From an uncultured Bacillus sp. (GTDB lineage Bacteria; Bacillota; Bacilli; Bacillales; Cytobacillaceae), in NCBI GenBank assembly GCA_937902115.1, contig CALGSR010000042.1, positions 1 through 16,396 on the forward strand: a stretch of 16,396 nt of DNA. The letters are read 5' to 3'. A model generated the notes under the pieces. The model searched no databases and had not been told where the DNA came from. It worked only from the letters and a program-made list of their open reading frames with translations. Within the stretch, counting starts at the first letter, position 1. The number at the start of each line of letters is the position of its first letter. A program made the position numbers and the translations under genes. This document shows, piece by piece, positions 1 through 6,909 of the stretch.

Positions 1-223
1 AACCGTTGACAGCGGGATGAAAATGAGGGTTCATTTCGGGCTGAGGCTGATAATAGGAATACGGGTGTGTGTTGGCGTATGGATAAGCTTGAGGCCTTTG
101 CCACCCATCCCTTCTATTTAAATATGGATTGGGCTGTTGACTATATAAAGGGGCTGCATTCGGTTGGAAAGGCATATTTGAATATCCAGCGTAAGCATTG
201 TAGTTATACATATGACCATACAT
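1..223 (-). CDS. yppG: YppG-like spore coat protein, N-terminal part (cut by left edge)
   Basis: A reading frame starts with ATG at 223 on the minus strand and stays open to the window edge, giving 74 residues with no stop. A strong ribosome binding site, GAGGAGG (234-240), lies 10 bases upstream. The visible protein is very rich in Tyr, Asn, Pro and Gln (it begins MYGHMYNYNAYAGYSNMPF and later has HPYSYYQPQPEMNPH), with almost no Lys or acidic residues. This composition is typical of small Bacillus spore coat proteins. In B. subtilis, yppG sits beside yppF in this neighbourhood and has a similar N-terminus, so I call it YppG-like. That rests on position and composition, because the conserved C-terminal domain is outside the window. 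A sigma-K-like promoter just upstream fits late mother-cell expression. Some other Tyr/Pro-rich coat protein remains possible. Confidence 0.6.
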   Translation of the reverse strand, partial: MYGHMYNYNAYAGYSNMPFQPNAAPLYSQQPNPYLNRRDGWQRPQAYPYANTHPYSYYQPQPEMNPHFHPAVNG

Positions 224-255
224 GGCAGTTTAACCTCCTCTATGATTCATCATGA

Positions 256-283
256 TAGAATATGATGTGGCTGTGAAGTTGGT
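256..283 (-). promoter_or_regulatory. Candidate sigma-K promoter of the coat-like gene
   Basis: On the minus strand, ACC (283-281) is followed after 16 bases by CATATTCTA (264-256). This matches the sigma-K pattern AC - 16 to 17 bases - CATAnnnTA, active in the mother cell late in sporulation. The -10 lies about 33 bases upstream of the start codon of the Tyr/Pro-rich gene, a normal distance. The assignment is by eye; sigma-E sites share the same -10 pattern. Confidence 0.45.
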
Positions 284-405
284 GACAAAGCCTATATTTT
301 TGTCTAATGATGGAAATTTCTGTCGGAAATCTAAATTTTTCAAAAACAAAAAACAATTTGATTGTGTGATAAAATAAAATCAAAGGGCTAAGGGGGAATG
401 AATTC

Positions 406-588
406 ATGTCAATTCATGAGCTAAAGTTAATGTTTCTTCAACTTCGGGAGTATGTTACAGAGGATGTTAATGAATTATTAGACTTTACTAGGAAAGCCTA
501 CATTTTCGATGAAATTTCTATCTATGTTTACCGGGACCTTGTACGAGATTTAGAAAACTTAGGGGCTGTTGTCCCAGAGATTAATTAA
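406..588 (+). CDS. yppF: YppF family small protein
   Basis: This encodes a 60-residue, soluble-looking, acidic, mostly helical protein. Its central motif NELLDFTRKAY and its ending YRDLVRDLENLGA match what I remember of the YppF family, found in Bacillus between recU/ponA and yppG. The start is set by AGGGGG (391-396), nine bases before the ATG. The ATG at 398 is in another frame and too close to that site. The gene is transcribed away from the divergent coat-like gene and ends before a strong hairpin at 657-685. The family has no established function, and I see no signal peptide, membrane segment or catalytic motif. Its closeness to spore genes hints at a sporulation link, but that is inference. 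Confidence 0.75.
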   Translation: MSIHELKLMFLQLREYVTEDVNELLDFTRKAYIFDEISIYVYRDLVRDLENLGAVVPEIN

Positions 589-656
589 AGATTAGATAGA
601 CTGTATTAGAGGGGTATGGATGACGAATATATAAACCTGTTCGTTCGAAACAGATA

Positions 657-685
657 AAAGGGAGCTTCCTATTGAAGCTCCCTTT
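657..685. terminator. Bidirectional terminator between convergent small genes
   Basis: A perfect 12-base-pair stem (AAAGGGAGCTTC / GAAGCTCCCTTT) encloses a 5-base loop. A-rich sequence precedes it and T-rich sequence follows, so it can act in both directions. It lies between the stop of yppF (588, plus strand) and the stop of the coiled-coil gene (713, minus strand), as expected for a shared terminator. Confidence 0.8.
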
Positions 686-712
686 CTATATTTATCAGAC
701 ACTCCTCATGTT

Positions 713-991
713 TTAAAAACTAAATGATTGTTGTTTAAAATTTCTCCTAGCACTTAATGGTTCTTGTTCTTGTCCATGTCCGGCTTCTATTTCTTCGACT
801 ACTATAATTTCCCCCTCAAGACCAGCAAGACGTTTTTCGCAGTTTTCGATAAGCGTCGATTGATCTTTTTGCCACTCTATTTGTTTTTTCGGGATAATGG
901 TCTCGATTGACTTTTCCAATTGTTCAAGCTGACTACTGATGGATTGAAGCATAGCAATTAATTCTTCTTTTCGCAGCACGGTCTTTCCCAT
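713..991 (-). CDS. Small coiled-coil protein of unknown function
   Basis: This frame encodes 92 residues from the ATG at 991, which is preceded by AGGAGGG at a good distance. A longer version starting at 1021 is unlikely because that ATG has no ribosome binding site and the good site would lie inside the frame. Residues about 8-55 (KEELIAMLQSISSQLEQLEK onward) are strongly amphipathic and probably form a coiled coil or helical hairpin. A Glu-rich stretch follows (about 58-75), then a basic, Phe-ending tail (NFKQQSFSF). No signal peptide, membrane segment or Cys cluster is visible. I do not recognise the family. It sits between YppF and sspM, opposite to both, and shares a terminator with yppF. 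Position suggests one of the poorly known small ypp genes, but I cannot assign a name. Confidence 0.7.
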   Translation of the reverse strand: MGKTVLRKEELIAMLQSISSQLEQLEKSIETIIPKKQIEWQKDQSTLIENCEKRLAGLEGEIIVVEEIEAGHGQEQEPLSARRNFKQQSFSF

Positions 992-1148
992 ATTGAGCCC
1001 TCCTATTATTTGTGCAATCATCCAATGGCAGTAAAGATAACGTAAGATAATTATTCTTCACTATCCCCCTTTCCCCCTTCATGCCTGACAAAACTAGAAG
1101 GAATTCGTCAAAGAAAGAAGATTTTTCACAGCGAAACATCCCATTCGA

Positions 1149-1155
1149 CATTATA
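1149..1155 (+). promoter_or_regulatory. Possible sigma-G -10 element of sspM
   Basis: CATTATA matches the sigma-G -10 pattern CATnnTA and lies about 50 bases before the sspM start codon. The -35 region 17-18 bases upstream (around TTCACA) fits the sigma-G TGnATA consensus poorly. The call therefore rests mainly on the -10 and on the known forespore expression of minor SASP genes. Confidence 0.3.
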
Positions 1156-1204
1156 CTAGAATGAAAAAATTCAATCTGTTCACACTAATAATGGAGGTGT
1201 TACC

Positions 1205-1312
1205 ATGAGACAAAAACAAAAACAAAATAAAGTGGAGCCAAAAAAACAAAACGACACAAAAACAGGCTATGGCGACAAAAAGCTAGAAGGTCCCGATCGT
1301 CCATCCACCTAA
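1205..1312 (+). CDS. sspM: Small acid-soluble spore protein M (35 aa)
   Basis: This is a very short gene of 35 codons plus a stop, preceded by TGGAGGTG, which sits six bases before the ATG. The protein is highly basic and hydrophilic (Lys, Gln and Asn-rich N-terminal half) and ends in DKKLEGPDRPST. The C-terminal KL-GP-RPST signature matches B. subtilis SspM as I recall it (34 residues, ending DKKLGGPNRPST). Minor SASPs of this kind are made in the forespore and kept in the dormant spore core; the precise role of SspM is not established. A rho-independent terminator follows 24 bases after the stop, so it is a single-gene unit. A gene this short is easily missed by automated annotation. Confidence 0.85.
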   Translation: MRQKQKQNKVEPKKQNDTKTGYGDKKLEGPDRPST

Positions 1313-1336
1313 AAGAGAGCATTTTATTGATACATG

Positions 1337-1370
1337 AAAGCAAGGAAAATTTCCTTGCTTTTTTATTTTT
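1337..1370 (+). terminator. Rho-independent terminator of sspM
   Basis: A 9-base-pair perfect stem (AAAGCAAGG / CCTTGCTTT) with a 7-base loop that can pair further is followed by a T-rich tract (TTTATTTTT). It lies just after the sspM stop and before the recU promoter region. Confidence 0.85.
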
Positions 1371-1423
1371 AATAAACCGATTACTTTGAATTGCGAAAAT
1401 TCCGTAGAATTAACGCTTTTTAT

Positions 1424-1454
1424 TTAACAACGAGGCATAGATATTTGGTATGAT
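1424..1454 (+). promoter_or_regulatory. Candidate sigma-A promoter of recU-ponA
   Basis: TATGAT (1449-1454) is preceded by TGG, giving an extended -10 (TGnTATGAT). A -35-like TTAACA (1424-1429) matches 5 of 6 consensus bases, but its 19-base spacing is longer than ideal, so the extended -10 probably matters most. The start of recU lies 27 bases downstream of the -10. Confidence 0.4.
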
Positions 1455-1481
1455 AAGTAATAGCGTGAGAGGTGAATGCAA

Positions 1482-2120
1482 ATGACTTTCCATTATCCAA
1501 ATGGCAAGCGCTATACTGCAGCCAAACAAAAACAAAATCCATACTCTGGCAATAGCGGCAGTCAGCAGGACCTTAAAAAATGGTCCTACGGTAAAAGAGG
1601 AATGACTCTTGAGGAGGATATCAACGAAACAAATCAATATTATTTGCAACAAGGGATTGCTGTCATACATAAAAAACCCACACCCATTCAAATTGTGGAC
1701 GTGGACTATCCAAAAAGAAGTGCAGCAGTCATTAAGGAGGCTTATTTTAAACAGGCATCAACGACGGATTACAATGGCGTCTATAAGGGCCGCTATCTTG
1801 ATTTTGAAGCAAAGGAGACGAAACTATCATCATCCTTTCCTTTAAAAAACTTTCACCAGCATCAAATTGTTCATATGCAAAAGGTATTGCAGCAAAAAGG
1901 AATTTGTTTTGTCGTGATTCGTTTCTCTTTAACGGAGGAGCTATATTTTCTTGACGCTTTTCATCTATTAGGCTTCTGGGAAAGGATGGAAGGCGGAGGA
2001 AGAAAGTCGATTACGAAAGAAGAAATGGAGACATATGGATACTTGATCCCGCTCACGATTCAGCCTAGAATTGATTTTATAAAAATAATTGATCAACATT
2101 ATTCATTTTATCAAGACTAA
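1482..2120 (+). CDS. recU: Holliday junction resolvase RecU
   Basis: RecU is the Firmicutes Holliday-junction resolvase. It cuts four-way DNA junctions symmetrically during recombinational repair and chromosome segregation and modulates RecA. The frame gives 212 residues. The ATG at 1482 fits the ribosome binding site GAGAGGTG (1467-1474) and yields MTFHYPNGK, like the B. subtilis N-terminus; an ATG at 1476 is too close to that site. Family landmarks include RGMTLEEDINETN (about 39-51), HKKPTPIQIV, YPKRSAAVIKEAYFKQ and the nuclease core TTDYNGVYKGRYLDFEAKET. The core holds the catalytic Asp96 and the Glu109-x-Lys111 of the PD-(D/E)xK fold. All expected catalytic residues are present. ponA follows after 70 bases on the same strand, the known Bacillus recU-ponA operon. 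Confidence 0.96.
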   Translation: MTFHYPNGKRYTAAKQKQNPYSGNSGSQQDLKKWSYGKRGMTLEEDINETNQYYLQQGIAVIHKKPTPIQIVDVDYPKRSAAVIKEAYFKQASTTDYNGVYKGRYLDFEAKETKLSSSFPLKNFHQHQIVHMQKVLQQKGICFVVIRFSLTEELYFLDAFHLLGFWERMEGGGRKSITKEEMETYGYLIPLTIQPRIDFIKIIDQHYSFYQD

Positions 2121-2190
2121 AAAATAGGTTATTTAAGTTTAGATTGAACGGAACAAAAGTCAATCGGCTGTTAGAAAGGAAGGAAAGTTT

Positions 2191-4854
2191 ATGTCAGAGA
2201 AATTTCAATCAAGAGAGGAGCGCCGAAAACATCTTGAAGCTCAAAAAGCCAATAAAAAGGGAAAGAAAAAAGGAAAAAAAAGCTCAATCGTGAAACGTAT
2301 CTTTCTTGCTCTTGTGACTTTAGGGATTATCGGGATTATTGTCGGTGCTTCAACCTTTGCATATATGGTTAAAGACACGCCGAAGTTTGATGCGGATGCA
2401 TTAAAGGCTGCCATTCCATCGGAAATTTACGATATAAATGGTGGTGAACCTATTGCTGAAGTAGGCACACAGAAGCTTGATTATGTCGAATATAAAGATA
2501 TACCCGAATTAGTCAGAAACGCGATCATCGCGACCGAGGACTCCCGTTTCTTTAAACATCATGGAGTCGATCCCATCCGTCTTGGCGGCGCCGTCATTGC
2601 CAACTTCACAGATGGTTTTGGATCAGAAGGAGCCAGTACAATTACGCAGCAGGTCGTGAAATTAAATTTCCTGACACCAGAAAAAACATTAACACGGAAA
2701 GCACAGGAAGCATGGCTCTCCATTCAATTGGAACGAAAATATTCAAAAGAAGAGATTTTTGAACTTTATGCGAATAAAGTCTTTATGTCTGAAAGAACCG
2801 TAGGGATTGCCACTGCTTCTCAAGTTTATTTCAAAAAAGATCTGAGTGAATTAACTCTGGCCGAGGCTGCTTTAATTGCGGGCATGCCACAAAGTCCTAA
2901 TAACTATAATCCATTCAATCATCCTGATCGGGCTGAAAAACGCCGTAATATCGTCCTCTCGCTTATGAATCAGCATGGCTATATCACAGAAGCGGAAATG
3001 AAAGAAGCACAGGCAGTCCCTGTAGCATCTTTAATTGTTCCTGAGGAAGAGCGTGATCAGTACGGAGAGGATATTCCTTATGATTCTTATATTGGTCAGG
3101 TGATTCAAGAGATTGAAGATAAATATCCGGAATTGAATGTTTATACAGATGGTTTGAAGATCTATACCGGTCTAGATCCAAATGCACAGGATTATGTTGA
3201 TAAAATTATGTATGAAGGGGAAATTGTCCCATTTCCTGATGATAAATTTCAGGCAGCGATTACCTTGCTTGATACGAAAACAGGCGAACTCCGTGCACTT
3301 GGCGGCAACCGGAATAAGGAAGTTGATTTTGGCTTAAATTATGCTACTTCTTTTCCACGCCAGCCCGGATCAACGATAAAGCCCATAATGGATTACGGTC
3401 CGGCGATTGAATATTTAAAATGGGGTACTTATCAGACCATTGTCGATGAACCTTATAAGTATTCAACAGGTCAAACAATTAACAACTGGGATAACAGGCA
3501 TATGGGACCGATGTCCATGCGTGAAGCTCTTGCACGCTCGAGAAATATTCCGGCGTTAAAAGCTCTTAAGGCCGCTGGGTTAGAAAACGCAAGGCAGTTT
3601 GCAAATGGGATTGGTTTTGAACTAGAGGAAGTCTATGAATCCTACTCTATCGGTGCCCTGGAAACGACTACGCTGCAAATGGCCGGTGCTTACAGTGCAT
3701 TTGGCAATAACGGCTCTTATACCAAACCGCATGCTGTGAAGGAAATCGAACTGCGGGATGGAACGAAAATTAATATGAAGCCGAAAACAGAACAAGCCAT
3801 GAGCGATTACACAGCTTTTATGGTTACAGACATGTTAAAAAGTGTTGTGAATTCAGGTTATGGTACAGGAGGAAAAGCCAATATTCCAGGGCTTCCTGTG
3901 GCAGGAAAAACAGGAACAACGAACTATTCAAGCGATGAATTAAGAAAGTACGGCCATTCGCGAGGTTCTGTGCCGGATGCCTGGTTCGCCGGATATACGA
4001 CAAATTACACGGCAGCGATTTGGACAGGATATGAATACCGCAAAGATGCCCTTCGAACAACGAATGATCAGCAAATTGCAATGAAAATATTTAAAAACTT
4101 GATGCAGCATGTATCGAAAAATGTCGAAACGGTGGACTTTACCATACCAAAAACGGTTACAAAGGTAAAGGTTGAAAAAGGCTCGAATAAGCTGGCAGGG
4201 CCTTATACACCTGAAAATCTTATTAGTTATGAATGGGCCGTAAAAGGGAATGCACCAAGTACCGTTTCTGAAAAGTACACCGAGGCGCCAGGCATGGGCG
4301 GATTATCTGCTGTGTATGACCAAAATACAAATGAAATTACATTATCCTGGCAGTTCACTGGAGAAGAACCAGGTGTACAGTTCCTTGTTACAGTATCCAA
4401 AGACGGCAGCGCCGAACAAACGTTAACGACTACTTCAGAAAAGGGATTACGTATGCAGGCGAATGGACCTGGAAGCTACGCCTTTAAGGTTGTTGCCTTA
4501 ATCGAAGGTCAACAAAGTAATGCTGCTACGACAACCGTAACTGTTTCTGGTCCATCCGGGGAGGAAGAGACCAATGAGGATGGTGAAGGCAGCGAAAATA
4601 ATAATGGAAATGACGAAGGCAATCCTAACAGAAATGGAAATAATCAGAATGATGGTCAAACTGGTCAAGATAATGGCAACAATAATGGGAATAACGGAAA
4701 CACTCCTAATGGAAATGGGAATAACAGCGGGACGGTTCCTGATGGAGAAGTAGATGATGGAGCCGATCAAGGTGCTGGTGAAACAGAGGAAGTTGGAACA
4801 GAACCACAAGAAAACCATGTTCCGGAGGAAAACAATAGCAACAGTCAACCGTAA
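2191..4854 (+). CDS. ponA: Bifunctional class A penicillin-binding protein 1 (PonA)
   Basis: This 887-residue cell-wall enzyme both polymerises glycan strands from lipid II and cross-links stem peptides at the outer face of the membrane. In order: a Lys/Arg-rich cytoplasmic N-terminus (1-34), one membrane anchor (about 35-60), then a GT51 transglycosylase domain with catalytic Glu116 in ATEDSRFFKHHG and the GASTITQQ motif (147-154). The transpeptidase domain has Ser394-x-x-Lys397 (PGSTIKP), the Ser450-Arg-Asn452 motif and Lys573-Thr-Gly575 (AGKTGTT). A fibronectin-III-like beta domain (about 703-786) follows, then a 100-residue Asn/Gly/Glu/Asp-rich low-complexity tail. Start: GGAAGGAAAG just before the ATG. 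All active-site motifs are intact. It is the second gene of the recU-ponA operon and ends at a strong bidirectional terminator. Confidence 0.97.
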   Translation: MSEKFQSREERRKHLEAQKANKKGKKKGKKSSIVKRIFLALVTLGIIGIIVGASTFAYMVKDTPKFDADALKAAIPSEIYDINGGEPIAEVGTQKLDYVEYKDIPELVRNAIIATEDSRFFKHHGVDPIRLGGAVIANFTDGFGSEGASTITQQVVKLNFLTPEKTLTRKAQEAWLSIQLERKYSKEEIFELYANKVFMSERTVGIATASQVYFKKDLSELTLAEAALIAGMPQSPNNYNPFNHPDRAEKRRNIVLSLMNQHGYITEAEMKEAQAVPVASLIVPEEERDQYGEDIPYDSYIGQVIQEIEDKYPELNVYTDGLKIYTGLDPNAQDYVDKIMYEGEIVPFPDDKFQAAITLLDTKTGELRALGGNRNKEVDFGLNYATSFPRQPGSTIKPIMDYGPAIEYLKWGTYQTIVDEPYKYSTGQTINNWDNRHMGPMSMREALARSRNIPALKALKAAGLENARQFANGIGFELEEVYESYSIGALETTTLQMAGAYSAFGNNGSYTKPHAVKEIELRDGTKINMKPKTEQAMSDYTAFMVTDMLKSVVNSGYGTGGKANIPGLPVAGKTGTTNYSSDELRKYGHSRGSVPDAWFAGYTTNYTAAIWTGYEYRKDALRTTNDQQIAMKIFKNLMQHVSKNVETVDFTIPKTVTKVKVEKGSNKLAGPYTPENLISYEWAVKGNAPSTVSEKYTEAPGMGGLSAVYDQNTNEITLSWQFTGEEPGVQFLVTVSKDGSAEQTLTTTSEKGLRMQANGPGSYAFKVVALIEGQQSNAATTTVTVSGPSGEEETNEDGEGSENNNGNDEGNPNRNGNNQNDGQTGQDNGNNNGNNGNTPNGNGNNSGTVPDGEVDDGADQGAGETEEVGTEPQENHVPEENNSNSQP

Positions 4855-4865
4855 CTGAATGGAAG

Positions 4866-4906
4866 AAAAAAGCGTCTAAAGCTTATTACGGCTTTGACGC
4901 TTTTTT
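4866..4906. terminator. Bidirectional terminator between ponA and ypoC
   Basis: A long hairpin has one arm AAAAAAGCGTC-T-AAAGC and the other GCTTTGACGCTTTTTT, with one bulged T and an 8-base loop. It carries a U-tract in both directions. It starts 12 bases after the ponA stop. On the other strand it overlaps the last seven codons of ypoC, so the stem also codes for the YpoC C-terminus. Confidence 0.85.
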
Positions 4907-5398
4907 CATGACCTGTTCTTTTGAAAAAACTTTCTGTAATTCAATAAATAATTCTGCTAATTGAACGTAGGAATGATAATTGGTCGGTCGCGCCGTAATA
5001 AACGCCAACCTTTCCACTGTATTGATCGGTTTAATTGTAAGCTTTGTTAGCTGTTCTTTGCTTAAATCAACCGGTTGCTGATTACACCAAAAAATCAACT
5101 CATAAAAAAAGGCAATTGCTTTTCTCATTAATTCCGGAACACCGGTAAGTTTACGAACGGTAAACTTCTTATGTAATTCAGCATTTAATTTTTCCCATTC
5201 CTGCAAAACTGGCGGAAGATATTGCCCGGGGTTCTCCCACGGCTTTAAGGCTTCTTGACCATTCATAAAAGCCGTTTCATAGAGAAACGGTATTTGCGCC
5301 TGAAATTGAATCCGGAATGTATCACTCCAAGGAACTGAATTTATACCAGAGAGCTCGGAATATTCTTTAGCTAGTGAGATAGATTGCACTTCTCCCAT
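4886..5398 (-). CDS. ypoC: YpoC family protein, unknown function
   Basis: The frame from the ATG at 5398 gives 170 residues, close to the length I recall for B. subtilis YpoC (about 167). The start codon overlaps the nth stop (TAATG) and is served by GGGGAGAGG inside the end of nth; earlier in-frame ATGs would lie deep inside nth. The protein looks soluble and helical, with aromatic-rich central segments (PWENPGQYLPPVLQEWEKLN; AIAFFYELIFWCNQQPVDL) and a distinctive ITARPTNYHSYVQLAELF stretch near the C-terminus. No known catalytic motif is visible. It is the last gene of dnaD-nth-ypoC, and tight coupling to nth makes a DNA-repair-related role plausible but unproven. Its last codons lie in the ponA/ypoC terminator stem. 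Confidence 0.85.
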   Translation of the reverse strand: MGEVQSISLAKEYSELSGINSVPWSDTFRIQFQAQIPFLYETAFMNGQEALKPWENPGQYLPPVLQEWEKLNAELHKKFTVRKLTGVPELMRKAIAFFYELIFWCNQQPVDLSKEQLTKLTIKPINTVERLAFITARPTNYHSYVQLAELFIELQKVFSKEQVMKKASKP

Positions 5399-6051
5399 TA
5401 GTTTCCTCTCCCCTTCATTCTTTTTTTTCCTTCCCGACATAGTTCCAATAAAGGACAGGCAGGACATTGTGGATTTTGCGCCTTACAGTGATATCTGCCA
5501 AAGAAAATCATTCGATGATGGGTAACCGACCACTCATCCTCTGGTACCTTTTTCATCAGTGCCTTTTCAACCTCAAGTACAGAATCCTTCCAACGGCAAA
5601 AACCCAATCTTTTGCTTACTCTCTCCACATGTGTGTCAACGGCAATTGCCGGGATATTAAAGGCAACGGATACGACAACATTGGCGGTTTTTCTGCCTAC
5701 TCCCGGCAGCTTCACAAGCTCCTCCCGTTCTTGAGGAACCTGTCCATTATATTGTTCTAGAAGCATTTGACAAAGCTTTTGAATGTTTTTTGCTTTGTTG
5801 CGGAACAGACCGATGGAACGAATATCCTGCTGCAGTTCCTCTACAGGTACTGCTAAATAATCTTCCGGGGTTTTATACTTTTGAAATAATTCCTTTGTTA
5901 CTTTATTGACCAATACATCCGTACATTGAGCTGATAGAGCAACCGCAATCACTAATTCAAATGGATTTGCATGAACCAGCTCACACTCGGCATCTGGAAA
6001 CATTTCCCCCATTTTATCTAAACAAAATCGAATTTCACTTTTCTTTAACAT
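5398..6051 (-). CDS. nth: Endonuclease III (DNA glycosylase/AP lyase)
   Basis: Endonuclease III removes oxidised pyrimidines from DNA and nicks the resulting abasic site in base excision repair. The 217-residue product has the usual length. The helix-hairpin-helix LPGVGRKTANVV (115-126) carries catalytic Lys121, and the following AVDTHVERVSKRLG carries catalytic Asp139. A C-terminal Cys-x6-Cys-x2-Cys-x5-Cys cluster (Cys189, 196, 199, 205) would bind the [4Fe-4S] centre. The start is supported by AGAGGGGA just upstream of the ATG. The gene follows dnaD by 36 bases and overlaps the start of ypoC by one base, so the three are probably one transcript. Confidence 0.97.
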   Translation of the reverse strand: MLKKSEIRFCLDKMGEMFPDAECELVHANPFELVIAVALSAQCTDVLVNKVTKELFQKYKTPEDYLAVPVEELQQDIRSIGLFRNKAKNIQKLCQMLLEQYNGQVPQEREELVKLPGVGRKTANVVVSVAFNIPAIAVDTHVERVSKRLGFCRWKDSVLEVEKALMKKVPEDEWSVTHHRMIFFGRYHCKAQNPQCPACPLLELCREGKKRMKGRGN

Positions 6052-6087
6052 ATTTTCCCCTCTTTAATTTCCTGTCCCTTTCTCTTT

Positions 6088-6786
6088 TTATTGATCAAGC
6101 CAATTATAAAAAGGCAGTGGCTCTTGCTTTCCTTGTTCTTGTTTTGGCTTTCCTTTTTGATACTGTCTGAATTTCCGGCCGTGATTTTTTGCCTGTTCAA
6201 TTGTTTTAACACCGTTTTTCTTCCATTCAAACAGAATTCGATCAATGTAGCGAAAGTTTAATTTGCCGGAAATGACAGCCTCTCTTAAAGCCGCTTTAAT
6301 AATCACTGCTTCATGCTGGTCCTCATCCATCCACATGGCAAGTGTTTCACATTCAAACGGTGATAATGGCCTGCCAAATTCCTGTTCAAAGCTCGTGTAA
6401 ATATCTTTTTCCTCCTGCCGCTGGTCCACTACTTCATTTTGTTTTTCTTGGAGCAAAAAGGAGCTGATTAATTTATCCCATAAAGGATCGAGGGAATATT
6501 TTTCGAAGCGAATTCCATCCTTAGTAGAATCGGCGATGATTTCAATAAAGCCCTTTTGGATTAACTTTCGTAATCGTTCGGCACACTCTGCCGGCGTAAT
6601 CGTCATCGATGAAGAAAGCTCCATTGGTGTGGGAAAATCATTCCCCTTTTCGATATAGGACATGACATGTAAAAGCAAAACAAGCTCTTGTTCACTTAAT
6701 TTCATGTCTTTATATTGTGTTAAAAGAACAGTAGGAATCGTAATCTGCCCTTCCTTCAGCCAGCGCAGTAAACTCTTTTTACTCAT
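6088..6786 (-). CDS. dnaD: DNA replication initiation protein DnaD
   Basis: DnaD acts after DnaA at oriC and in PriA-dependent restart, remodelling DNA and helping load the helicase with DnaB and DnaI. The start at 6786 (MSKKSLLRWLKEGQITIPTVLL) is backed by AAGGGGG upstream and gives 232 residues, the length I recall for B. subtilis DnaD. The N-terminal winged-helix oligomerisation domain covers about 1-105 (FPTPMELSSSMTITPAECAERLRKLIQKGF). After a charged linker comes the DnaD C-terminal domain (about 129-200), with ARPLSP-like GRPLSPFECETLAMW and the DNA-binding motif FRYIDRILFEWKKNGVKT. The tail ends PFYNWLDQ, as in relatives. It heads the dnaD-nth-ypoC operon, just after the asnS terminator. 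Confidence 0.96.
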   Translation of the reverse strand: MSKKSLLRWLKEGQITIPTVLLTQYKDMKLSEQELVLLLHVMSYIEKGNDFPTPMELSSSMTITPAECAERLRKLIQKGFIEIIADSTKDGIRFEKYSLDPLWDKLISSFLLQEKQNEVVDQRQEEKDIYTSFEQEFGRPLSPFECETLAMWMDEDQHEAVIIKAALREAVISGKLNFRYIDRILFEWKKNGVKTIEQAKNHGRKFRQYQKGKPKQEQGKQEPLPFYNWLDQ

Positions 6787-6808
6787 ACTTACCAGTCCCC
6801 CTTTTGTT

Positions 6809-6836
6809 AGTATAACATGAAGTTCTTTAATGAGTA
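6809..6836 (-). promoter_or_regulatory. Candidate sigma-A promoter of dnaD-nth-ypoC
   Basis: On the minus strand TGTTATACT forms an extended -10 (TATACT at 6814-6809, TGT at 6817-6815), with a weak -35 (TACTCA, 6836-6831) 16 bases upstream. It lies between the asnS terminator and the dnaD ribosome binding site, so dnaD can be transcribed independently. Confidence 0.5.
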
Positions 6837-6859
6837 TGTTGATTAGTGGCATTCATTCC

Positions 6860-6891
6860 AAAAAAAGAGACCCGCTAGATTACTGCGGATC
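6860..6891 (-). terminator. Rho-independent terminator of asnS
   Basis: Read on the minus strand, GATCCGC and GCGGGTC pair over seven bases (one G-U) around a 9-base loop. CTC then leads into a run of seven T. It begins 19 bases after the asnS stop codon. Confidence 0.75.
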
Positions 6892-6909
6892 CTGCCCTTT
6901 ACTCAAGTT

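Noticed and set aside
1..223. Apparent frameshift in the coat-like gene near the TATATA run at about 142-147
   Set aside because: A first reading had dropped one T. Base-by-base rereading shows one continuous frame to the window edge.
933..1080. Minus-strand frame with a GTG start behind a GGGGG ribosome-binding-like site near 1062
   Set aside because: It overlaps the better-supported coiled-coil gene start in another frame and has unconvincing composition.
4498..4848. Ile-rich, membrane-like frame antisense to the ponA 3' end
   Set aside because: It is the mirror of the AAT/GGA-rich low-complexity tail codons (ATT gives Ile) and has no ribosome binding site.
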